DNA of 22,131 nt from NCBI GenBank assembly GCA_001970855.1, contig LSSN01003360.1, forward strand, positions 1-22,131, written 5' to 3'. The notes under the pieces were generated by a model. The model did not search any database. It had not been told where the DNA came from and saw nothing but the letters and a program-made list of their open reading frames with translations. The translations under genes were made by a program, and so were the position numbers. This stretch comes from Smittium culicis (Eukaryota; Kickxellomycota; Harpellomycetes; Harpellales; Legeriomycetaceae). The stretch's first letter is position 1. Each line of letters starts with the position of its first letter. Below are positions 1 to 9,200 of this stretch, piece by piece.

Positions 1-194
1 GCGACCCAGAGCAGGATGATCCATTATTCACAACTATGATTTATGATACTGATTTAACTGTTTATCGAATTCACAGAAGTACTTCCACCAATCAAAGAAG
101 ATTTCTTTAGATCCCTGGTATCTGAAGAAGGACTCAAGATCACAATTTTCGTGAAGTCTAGGCCCTGATCAAGCCTATGACTTCGTAGTGTTTT
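1..194. other. left edge, no assigned gene
   Basis: One frame is open from position 3 to 107 (35 codons, beginning DPEQDDPLFTTM) and ends in a TAG at 108-110. It has no start within the window. It could be the tail of a gene or element that begins to the left, or chance. The following bases have stops in that frame and show no recognisable domain. Nothing firm can be assigned. Confidence 0.3.
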
Positions 195-790
195 GGTTAT
201 GTGGGGAGGTTCCCCCACATAATCAATGATCCTGGCAAAAAGAGCTTAACCCTCTTAGCCAGTAATATTACTTCACGTTAGTGAGAAGTAATTAATTAAA
301 GTACACAAGGTATTTACCTAGTACTAAGTTATTGTAGTGTAGGAATTAATTCCCTACCTATACCCCTATATTTAAGTATACATTGCAGGACCAGAACTCC
401 TGGACATTACACTTAGTATATTGGACCATACATCAACATATCGCGGTATGTCTAGATGCAAAGCATAAAAGAATACCAGTCTCATCCAAAACTCAACTTA
501 ATGTAATTAACTGCAACTAGTCTAAATGCTCTTCAAAGTATATCAATTTACAAGTATTAATTAATATAAAACGAAATTAATTAGACTCAGGCCAGCATGA
601 ATAAGATAGCTATAGAGTTTTACCAAGGGTAATAACTACAAGGCTATAATAGTCTAGAAATTCTTAAGTCCACAAGGTGGTGAATTACTAATAATTGTAC
701 TTGAAGGAACTTGTAAACAGATAGTTAAGTTAAACGTCAAAATGCTACAAATAAACACAGCAGGACTATGTGGAAAACGCCCCACGTCCT
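195..790. repeat. cluster of short inverted repeats (hairpins)
   Basis: At least eight small hairpins lie within about 600 bases. The strongest is TTATGTGGGG at 197-206 paired with CCCCACATAA at 213-222: a perfect 10-bp stem with a 6-base loop. Others are CTGGC..AAGAG with CTCTT..GCCAG (232-262), TTACTTC with GAAGTAA (268-291), AGTAC..AGGT with ACCT..GTACT (300-325), the palindrome GGAATTAATTCC (342-353), CAGGA with TCCTG (386-402), ACATA with TATGT (436-451), and AGGAC..GTGG with CCAC..GTCCT (762-790). No long reading frame covers them. They may be untranslated or terminal sequence of the retroelement that follows, a structured RNA, or a mitochondrial-derived insertion. Which one cannot be decided from the sequence. 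Confidence 0.6.
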
Positions 791-1001
791 CGATATAATA
801 ATCTTACCATATACAATTTAACTTTTATTTGAATTTATACTATATAAAATAAATTACACTATACATTAAGTTGAATATTGAATTTCTGATAACTCCGTAA
901 AATTTTATAAGTTCATTTCTAAAACCAACACTCGAATTTGTAATACGTACAGCCAGAATTCAACCAAAGGTAACATTATCCTCATTACTGCCGTAGACCA
1001 A
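791..1001. other. AT-rich noncoding stretch before the element's first ORF
   Basis: No gene is seen here. The bases at 787-802 (TCCTCGATATAATAAT) resemble TCCTCGTATAATAAAA at 4536-4551, just after the recombinase stop of the element. This is compatible with a repeated element end but is short. Confidence 0.35.
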
Positions 1002-1247
1002 ATGTCAGCAACAACCCCCACCTCAAGTAAACAGTCCTCTCCTCTCCGCACGCCCCAAATAATTGGAGCCGATTACGAAGACGATATGGAACAACAATTT
1101 ACTGAACTCAGTCATTACCACGCCTCTGACAATATAACTGAGTTTGGATCAAGAGACCCTGAAATTTTGAGCACGCTTGAGAATACTCAAAAGAGCAGGG
1201 CGAAAGTCAATTTCGACTGCAAAGTACCGAATTTGACGATACAATAA
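1002..1247 (+). pseudogene. gag-like first ORF of the element, short or truncated
   Basis: An 81-residue frame with a true ATG starts MSATTPTSSKQSS, is rich in Ser, Thr, Asp and Glu, and stops at 1245-1247. It has no recognisable domain. Its position ahead of the RT segment suggests the N-terminus of an ORF1 (gag-like) protein whose remainder has decayed, since 1248-1614 is full of stops in all frames. It might also be a chance ORF. Confidence 0.35.
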
Positions 1248-1614
1248 ACTCTTGTCTTAAAACCAGTTCTATCAACTAAAACCCAGTATATCGTAACGAT
1301 TCATCTTGAAGCAAAGTGAAGAAAACCAATTCTACTTTAAATGAAACACAGATAATTTTAGATCAAGCATAGCGGTCTATTGACTAATATGAAAACCGTA
1401 GAATTCAGAATATTCCGGGGATCAACAATTCAGAGCACCTTAAAGTCCTGTTATTTAGCTCAATCAGAGCTTAACTTGCTATAATAGTCATTAATATAAT
1501 ACATTTCAGGGTCAAAAAGCTCCATAAAGAACTCACATAATAGCGTTACATTCATCGATATCAGTATCACAACTGATACCTCCTCTTAAGGTAACTCAAA
1601 ACACAAAGACTTTG

Positions 1615-3300
1615 AACTCCAGTAAAAATTTTTTGGAAAAGGTTGTTTCAGCGGAAAGGGGTCTCAATAGAGACTTAGTGCAACCCTCTCAAGTAGAGGG
1701 ACACCTAGCTATATATAGGCAGATATTTTCAAGACTGAAGAAAGAATATGGGTTAGGAATGTAGTGGAGAGAGGATTTGGATCCCTTATCAAGAGTCGAA
1801 AATACGTCGCTCTAGGATTGAGAAATTAGGAGTGATCCTTTCTGGAATACACCCAATTTATTTTTGTACAAGAGAAAGCTGAGCTGAGGGAAGAGAGAAT
1901 TTTTTACGGACCAATTAGTCTCACTATTAGCCAAGAGATCCATTGATGAGAACAGTCGGAGAACCTTGAATTTTAGAGCCAGATTTTCACAATCACAAGA
2001 ATACTAATAATCTAAGCCATTAATTAGACACCCGAAAGATCAGTATACATATGGAAGAGCTAAAATTATTGATAAAGAATCTGATATCCATTAATCGAAC
2101 AATATGAAGCAAGGATTATCTCATGCCTTTGGATCTCCAGGGTTCATTCATGTATCCTCTGGTATAAAATAATCGCATTAGATCTCTCTGCTTCTACTGT
2201 AATATTTGACATTTTCAGTTTTTCATCCTTCAATTCGATCTTTCAATTTTACTGTATTTATTCAAAAATATTGTCCATTCGGTTCTGGAATGAACCAGGT
2301 CGAAAGAAATCGGAATTTCTTTCTATCTAGGCACTTTAATGAACTTTTCAGAGAGGGAAGGGGATGGAAATAAGCTAAAATAATGGCCACACACTAATTA
2401 AACAACAAGCTCTCCTGATCTTGAACTCGGGCTAAACAAAGAAAATAAATTAACAAAAAAATACTAATAAGTCACTCATTTCAGAATGGTGATCAATTAC
2501 AGGATATTTTCCTCAAATTAACTTCGAATAAGAGCTGGGATCTATGAATAAAAGCCATAAAACTTTTTAACGCTGGAATTACGACATTGAGAAGTCTGAA
2601 TCAATTTTTGTTACTCTAACAGAGATAATCATGCTTCAGCGGCTTTTATTACTCAAAAAAAATTTTTTTATCAATATCGAATTCATGAAAGTCAACTGTA
2701 ACTCTGGCGAAGCCGTGCATTCAGAATCAAAAATTCTAGGGTTAATCAAATTTAATCATGTATCAGCAGCTCATTCCTTCTCAGTACATCAGAAATGGAG
2801 GTTTTCATATACGACAGAGATTCAATATATGTAATTTAGTGTTATACACTCCTACTCTGACATATTGTGCACAAAAGTGGAGAAGATACACATAAATCAA
2901 AATTTGCTACTGACAGTTATTATCCGCTTAGAACAAGAGTGCGAAAGGTATAAAAGCGTTATTTTATTGATTAAACATAGCAAATCTCTATTAAGCAAAG
3001 AAATATGTTAGAAAAACCTCCCCAGGCATGTTGGGGATATAATAGATTTTTTTTTTCACTGCATAAAGACTAGTTCACGAGCTCAGGTAACTTAATTTCA
3101 ATCTGTACTTATTACAGCGACAAGACAAGCATTTTGGTTACTCAAACCAAATTTTATATATCGCAGGAGACGTTATAAACTATGGACTCACATTATGGCC
3201 CGAATGGTGTATATCTGTTCGGGTCGAACCAGATCGAGGAAGTGGTCAGATAATGCAGCTATTTCGAGCAAATCGAAGCACAGGAAAAAAAATCATTTCT
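1615..3300 (+). pseudogene. reverse transcriptase / RNase H pseudogene of a DIRS-like element
   Basis: From 1615 to 2004 one frame runs for 130 codons with four internal stops (TAG 1762, TAG 1813, TGA 1819, TGA 1885). It includes LLAKRSID near 1927, which resembles the start of DIRS RT domains. From 2048 a shifted frame gives HMEELKLLIKNLI and then DYLMPLDLQGSFMY. This matches RT motif A, with the catalytic Asp codon at 2132. Next come FQFFILQFDLS and VLE*TRSKEIGISFYLGT. The last residues correspond to the YLDD box, but the Asp pair is replaced by Gly-Thr (2330-2335). HFRMVIN follows near 2477, and after another frame change KLFNAGITTLRSL (2560-2598). RNase H-like sequence, HINQNLLLTVIIRLEQE then KSVILL, begins at 2889. 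LWTH at 3180-3191 fits the region just beyond it. The gene is clearly dead. Confidence 0.75.
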
Positions 3301-3542
3301 ACATATAAACTGAGTCCAAAAACTGATAATCATGCCCAAATTGAAAGATAATATCACATTTGATTCAGAAAGTCCGCATGAGCACTAAAAATCGTGCTAG
3401 TTGCTCAATTTGGAACTCAGTAATTTGGTTCCCGATTCTAAACACTCTTTCAGTTTCTAAAAAGTTGCTAATACAAGCGAAAAAGGTGGTTCCGGAGCCA
3501 AAAAGCGGAAATTCACCGTTGTCGGAAAACAATCACTAGAGT

Positions 3543-4520
3543 TTGATCGACTTGAAGAAAAGAGAAGCTTTCTCGAAACTGAAGGTGTCAAAACTTACGA
3601 GATTGAATTTTCGTTTCAAAAAAAAAAAACGAAATGATCACCTTCTATCCAGGTACAGTTCTATATATCAGCGCTTTATTGACTGTAGAGCCTCAAAAAA
3701 GATATCCAAGCCTATTTTCATGCCCCAAATAACCAACTATCTGGAGAAAATTTACACTGTATACAAGCTAAAGTTATGCAAAATAAAAGAATAAAAACCC
3801 AAATTATTCAACCTATCCGAAATCCCTTCAGAGGTTTACTATTATTCCAATTTTCGTTGAGTTTATGAAGAAATTCGATGAAAAATTGACCAATACATCC
3901 ATTAGAACGGCAATTGACATAAAATCGGTGCCAGAATTGTTAAACAATTGGTGGTCATATCAGAGCTCACAAACAAGTAACTAACTGCCAAAACTTGATG
4001 GTTGTTTACAGCGGGCAGGATTACTAAGAGCCATTCGGCATAAACAGGGCAGAAGATTTCAGAAGCCGTACTAATCAAGGAGAGCTACATATAGTTATAA
4101 CAGCGCTGAAAGAAAATACTATATTTATCAGCTCCCAAATGGATCAAATACTATTTCCGCTGATTGCATAAAAAAATTACAAAGGTAAGGCTCCGGTCAA
4201 CCTCTGACCATCACCCCATGAAAAAAAGTCTATCAACAGTGAATAGACTTATGTGGTTTATAATAGATAGAAAAGTGTCTCCGTCTGTAGGTAGTATTAC
4301 AAGATACATCTGCTCGATTTCTGACATAACAAGACCGTGACCCCGACACTAAAATCCAAAAGAAGGAGCAATCGATGTCACGCTAACCACTAGTTCCGGA
4401 ATATCATCCGATGATATAGTTTCGCACGCATTCTGATCTAAATATAAAATCTTCGATACATACTTCATTCTTACAGGAAATTCATCAAATAACTTGATTG
4501 AGTCGATTCAAAATTTGTAG
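3543..4520 (+). pseudogene. tyrosine recombinase pseudogene of the DIRS-like element
   Basis: The N-terminal part, with LSRYSSIYQRFIDC and ITNYLEKIYTVYKLKL (about 3640-3780), resembles the SAM-like core-binding domain of tyrosine recombinases. The C-terminal part is readable in one frame from about 4203 to the TAG at 4518-4520. It contains SDHHPMKKSLSTVNR, VSPSVGSITRYI, GAIDVTLTTSSGIS and DDIVSHAF*SKYKIFDTYF. This is the usual DIRS recombinase ending, with the probable nucleophile Tyr at 4461-4463. Internal stops are TGA 4338, TAA 4350 and TGA 4434. The last sits where the family has Trp. The catalytic Arg of box I could not be placed, because the middle portion is too degraded. Confidence 0.72.
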
Positions 4521-5007
4521 TAGCTTAATATACTCTCCTCGTATAATAAAATTTAATATTCGCTCTAAAGCTCTCAGTTAATATTAACACAACCACGAGT
4601 TTAGATTCCATCATAATGAATTTAAGCACATATTATTTAACCAATAATTGTAAAATATTTTTTTGTAGGAGCATAAATTGCCAATCGCACATTTTACTAT
4701 CTTTTTTTTAGCTTTACTATTTGGTTTTATTCCTTTAAATCCAATGGATATTTGGAGTAGCTTGAAGATATCCAATAACTATCCTAGTAAAAACTCAAAT
4801 AAACATTATCCAATGATTCACTTTACAAATGGCGCTGTGTGAGGCAATTCAGGCTAAGTTGATCGCGCATAGTAGACTTGTTATTCGTGAGGCCATTTAA
4901 TATCTATATATACTAACTAGTTAGCTGCTTCTTCATTCTCATACTTCAAAAAGGTGCAAATACTTGGTTTCTAGCCTTTAAACTGCCTGATTAATTACAA
5001 CCTTTTA
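4521..5007. other. intergenic region between the retroelement relic and TRAPPC2
   Basis: No gene is seen. The first part is AT-rich and may be the 3' end of the element. It includes an interrupted inverted repeat with AATGGATAT near 4743 and ATATCCAAT near 4767. A 12-bp perfect palindrome, CTAACTAGTTAG, sits at 4913-4924. The last 90 bases before the TRAPPC2 start are pyrimidine-rich, as is common in fungal promoters and leaders. No clear TATA box was identified. Confidence 0.4.
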
Positions 5008-5858
5008 ATGTCAACAACATATTACTTTGTCATTGTTGGCACAAACGATGCTCCAATGTACGAGGCCGAAATAGGCCAGTATTTTTCCGATCCCTCAAAT
5101 TCTTCAAAGGTAAACACAATTATTATCGATAAATTCATATCTGTTTAATTAATAAATAAAAATTTCGTACTAATTACTAGCGAGATGAGTATAGGCATTT
5201 AAACCAATTCATTGTTCATTCAGCTTTGGATTTAGTTGACGATGCTATTTTGTGCTCTAATTCATGGTAAACTTGTTTCTTGAACATTTTTTTAAACTTT
5301 ACATCTCATTTTTAATATTAAATACAAATATATATATACTTATACCTTTTTTCATTCTACTAATAGTATTTTTTTTCTTTTTTTCCTCTAATGTTTATGT
5401 AAATTGATAGCTTTCTAAAAATAGTTGATTGTGTAAATGATTGGAATGTTTCTGCATACGTATCGCCAAGCAGTAATTACCTTTATCTTTAACATCACTT
5501 TAAAGTTTTTCAAACAATTATCAATATTTCTACAATATGTGCCATATTATTATGGAATTCCATGCGTCATTTAGATGATTATTTTTTCCTATTCAATTAA
5601 CTATTAGACGTGAGGTTCATGTTGTTGCATGAAGCTAAAAACGAAGAAAAAATCAAGCTTTTTTTCCAAGAGGTTCATGAGCTATATGTTAAGGTAATGT
5701 CGTATATTTCTGATTTTACTTAATCTCAGCCTAAGCTAAATTCCTTTAATTTTCCTTAATAGGCACTACTCAACCCGTTCTTTGTTTTAAACTCTTCCAT
5801 TACTTCACGAACATTTGACGCGTTGGTTCAAAAGTCAGCTAAAAAATATTTACTGTAA
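5008..5858 (+). CDS. TRS20: TRAPP complex subunit 2 (sedlin / Trs20), five exons
   Basis: Small core subunit of the TRAPP tethering complexes, which act as guanine nucleotide exchange factors for Ypt1/Rab1-type GTPases in ER-to-Golgi and Golgi traffic. Exons are 5008-5109, 5181-5266, 5411-5472, 5608-5693 and 5763-5858, with introns of 71, 144, 135 and 69 bases, all GT-AG. The joined protein is 143 residues, close to the roughly 140 of animal sedlin. It starts STTYYFVIVGTNDAPMYEAE, the typical longin-like first strand. It continues with RDEYRHLNQFIVHSALDLVD, FLKIVDCVNDWNVSAYVSPS, VRFMLLHEAK and ELYVKALLNPFFVLNSSI, and ends SAKKYLL. All these blocks are family-typical. The start is the first ATG of the conserved N-terminus. 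The family call is secure. The exact splice sites come from phase and homology. Confidence 0.94.
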
Positions 5859-6233
5859 ATTCGCTCCATTCTTTGGAAACTCTTTCAAAAGCTATTCAAG
5901 TAGTGAATGTAACATCATCATTTTAAATACCCAATACCCAAAAACTCTTGATATAAAAGACGATATAGTTTCAGTATTATTCAATTATGAATCTATTTTA
6001 GCACAAAATTTTTTTTTGTTATATTGAAAAAGGATTGCGCGCATCGCATCAAAATACGGCTTTATTCTAAAAAAGTATTGTTAAGACGATTTTTTTCTGA
6101 AATTAAGTTTACTAAACAAGCTGAATATCTAATAATAACATATTTTTATTCTATCTTTATTGTTGTGACTAATATAATTATAATAAAAAGAATGAACTAT
6201 AAAATTCTGATTATATTTTAGAAGCGATAATAT
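5859..6233. other. shared 3' region of two convergent genes
   Basis: These 375 AT-rich bases lie between the TRAPPC2 stop (+) and the stop of the PPR-like gene (-) and hold both 3' untranslated regions. Open frames here are AT-driven and lack domain content. A minus-strand AATAAA is listed separately. No clear AATAAA was seen for TRAPPC2. Confidence 0.6.
6156..6161 (-). promoter_or_regulatory. possible polyadenylation signal of the PPR-like gene
   Basis: TTTATT on the + strand reads AATAAA on the minus strand, about 75 bases beyond the TAG stop of the PPR-like gene. In such AT-rich DNA a hexamer match can occur by chance, so only its position supports it. Confidence 0.35.
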
Positions 6234-9200
6234 CTAAATCCTAATCCATTCCCAAACCTTTTCTATAACTTGTTTTTCTATTAATGGGTCCATTTTATTC
6301 AAATGATCAGTCAACTCTTGCTCACTTTGAGTATGCTTATTAATTAGCAAATCCCTTCTGAGCCTATCTAGCTCAACATAATGTAAAATTAAATCGTCTA
6401 TGACCTTAAAGCTGTGATCTAGACCTGAATCATCGAAATAGTGATGTTCTGAATTATAATTTGTACTATTGCCGTGGTTATCTACAGCAAATTCACCGGC
6501 GGAATAACTATAATACTCTGTATTATTTCCAGGCGCTACTCTGTACCCTGAAATACTGGTTTCTTTATTGCTCGACTTGCCGCTAACGAAATCGTGTCTG
6601 GCTGGCTGACTAATATAGTTTGTATCACTGTTTTCTGAATTCAAACTGATTACATTTTGGTTAAGCTTAGACTTAATTGCAACTAAATACACAATTATGA
6701 TACTATTCAAGTCGCCAATAAAAAGGTAAGCTCTTGCTATACTTAGTAAGGTTTTTATAGAAACAATATAATATCCTGTACTTCGCGGTTCCCTTACCGG
6801 TTCCCAGAGCTGCACCTCGTTAAGGAATTTACCAAGGCTGTAGCTTGTGCCCTCGTATTGAGATTCTAGATGATTTGCGCTGTCAAAACCAGTTTTTGAT
6901 TTAGTGCCCAGATCACGTATTTTTTCCTGGAAATTGATGTTTGTTTCATTGTTAGAATTTTCATTAGATTCAACTTTGAAATTTTGGTCACTATCTAAGC
7001 TAGGGACGGCGCCATTCTCGATTTTACCGGCTTGAATAGAAGGTTCGCGCTCATCTATACGAGTACCTGAGGAGGTATTTTTGGAGACATAAGCGTCAAA
7101 TAAAGCACCATCGCTACAGCTGCGTTTGCTATTATTAAATTCAGAGGTGCAAGTAAAATCAGGTTCTTCAGCTGAGTTTATTTCTGAATGCTCTTTCATT
7201 TCCTTTTCGCGCCACAACTCATAAATACTCACTAATCTATAGCTCTCATTAAGAAGAGTGTCATTTAGCTTGTAGTTATTTTTGCCACTGAAAATTGGAT
7301 TGGCTTTATGTCCGTCTCCAGTTGCGGGTTCATAATCGAATTCAGCACGCTTAAGCCTTTCGTAATCAATCTCATTAAATCGCGATTTGCTGTTATTGTA
7401 GCTAATTTCGCCAATAAAATCTATGAAGCTATATCTTTTTAGAGATATTTTGTAATTTAGTTCCAGGCTAGTATCAAACTTTTTGGTAAGCTTCTCAATT
7501 AGCAGGCGCCAAACTGAAGAGTTTGGCGATATTTCATTTCTATTAAGAAAAGCCAATAGTTTACAAGCGTTATCCAAATCGCCATTCCATAAGAAAAATC
7601 GAACTAAATGCAAAAACGCCTTTTGATTTTCTAATAATGAAGCATTTTTGCCATCATATGTGTTTTCCGCTATAGAGATAGATCTCGTATTACTATTAGC
7701 TAAATCAAAAGGCAGGTTAAAAATTAGTTAGGAAATACAGCATTTAAAAAAAATATAGATTTCGAAAAAAAAGAGCATTTTCAAGGAATTGTTGCAAGTC
7801 TAAATTTACCTGAACATTGAGCGTCATTTGGATTATTATAGGTTAAACGCTTTTTGGGCTTGATTTTATGCTTATTAAAAGTTGTTTTTGAATTTATAAA
7901 TGATTCTTCCAAATAAAAACCATCTCCATGAAGGTCAAAAATACTACGATCGATACAATTCAAAATTTTTAGAGCAGAAGAGATTTTCCTATTTTCTAAA
8001 AAAAGCCAAGTCGTGGTGCTGTTTAGAGATGGACTGACAGGTGTGTCGAAAACCAGATCTATGGGACTTCCTTCAGATTTTAACGATAAGGAGTTAAACT
8101 CATCCCTGTATGAAGATTTAATTTTTTTATATTCTAAGTATACAGACATTCCTTTTTTTGCTTTACGAGCATATAAGCATGCTTTGATCGTCATTATAGC
8201 CATCTTTTCTAAAAGCGCGACTTCAGATTTGATGGTGCTTAATTGGTTCTTTATGGTTTCATTTTTCTTTGTTTTTTCAATTAAGCAGGAGTCAATCACA
8301 TTTTTAAAAGTATTGGAAGCGCTAAAATAACTGACAAAATACGTGTTTGCGCTAATCCAAATTTTCATTACGCTGCTGTAATCTCTGATTTTCATGTATG
8401 AGTACATTAATATAGCATATTCCCGTAAAGAGACTTTTACGTGTATGCTTGTCTTTAGGGAACGTATATATTCACGCTCATCTTCGCTATTCTGTAATAT
8501 TAGTAATTCCGAAAGTTTTTTGTCTTCAAAAGAAGCAAAGAGTATATGTCTATTCTTAGTCAAATTTAAATCCGTAGCTATATAATTAAATTAACAATAA
8601 GATTAAAAAAACGAATAAATACAGGTACCAATCGTTTAAAAAAAAAAAAAATGTTTACAGAGAATAACAAAAACCTTGGTCATACCTATAGTAGTTTTTT
8701 TGTTCGAATTATCTTGCTGCTGTGGGATCTCATTTAAGTTCAAGCTATCATTTTTATTTCGAGCTATTTTTTCCAATCGTTTTTTTGACCAGTATTCAGA
8801 TTCATTTAGGAGCGAATCAAACAAAGCTTGTACGTGTGAAGTTTGACTGTTTTTTGCGAGAGCTGACATTAGGGTCATATAAATATGAGATGTTCTAGGT
8901 ATGTTATGTGATTTCATATTATTGAAAAGGTGTAATGCGTATTCAATCATTTGAGGGCTCGGTAAATATCTAATACTGCCGCTGAATTCGTCTAATGAGC
9001 TATACCCATGTAATTCATTATAATCAGAATTTAAAGCGGATGGTTCTGAGCTTTCTAAACTAGGAACTGAAATAGGCTTCGATTTAAAGGCACTGTTATA
9101 AGATAGTAAACCTTTTATTAGTATAGAGTAATAAACCGAGTTTGGGACTATATTCCTGGACTCCATTGACTTTGTTAGAGCAATAACTGATCCAAAATCG

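Larger units (their letters stand above)
1002..4520 (+). mobile_element. decayed DIRS-like (tyrosine recombinase) retrotransposon
   Basis: This is a relic of a retrotransposon that integrated through a tyrosine recombinase rather than a DDE integrase. In order on the + strand it carries a short gag-like ORF (1002-1247), reverse transcriptase and RNase H sequence (about 1615-3300) and a tyrosine recombinase (about 3543-4520). That order, and the resemblance of the peptides to DIRS/Ngaro-type RT and recombinase, is the basis for the call. Every domain carries in-frame stops and there are frame changes between segments, so the copy cannot encode working proteins. No methyltransferase domain was recognised between RNase H and recombinase. 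Outer ends are not defined. The hairpin-rich sequence to the left (195-790) may belong to it. Family identification rests on recalled motif patterns, not on a search. Confidence 0.75.

Noticed and set aside
3207..3229. TRNA-like TTCGGGTCGAA arm
   Set aside because: The ATCTGTTCG..CGAACCAGAT inverted repeat recalls a T-arm, but no cloverleaf, acceptor stem or anticodon arm could be built around it.
4203..4520. Bacterial or phage integrase as source of the recombinase
   Set aside because: The recombinase follows RT and RNase H remnants in a DIRS-type order in a eukaryotic intron-bearing context.
5815..6221. Two + strand open frames of 70 and 65 codons
   Set aside because: The first overlaps the last TRAPPC2 exon in another frame. 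Both then run into AT-rich 3' sequence and have no domain content.
8013..8585. Two + strand frames (105 and 63 codons)
   Set aside because: They lie antisense to exon 3 of the PPR-like gene, which has consistent splice phases and domain content.
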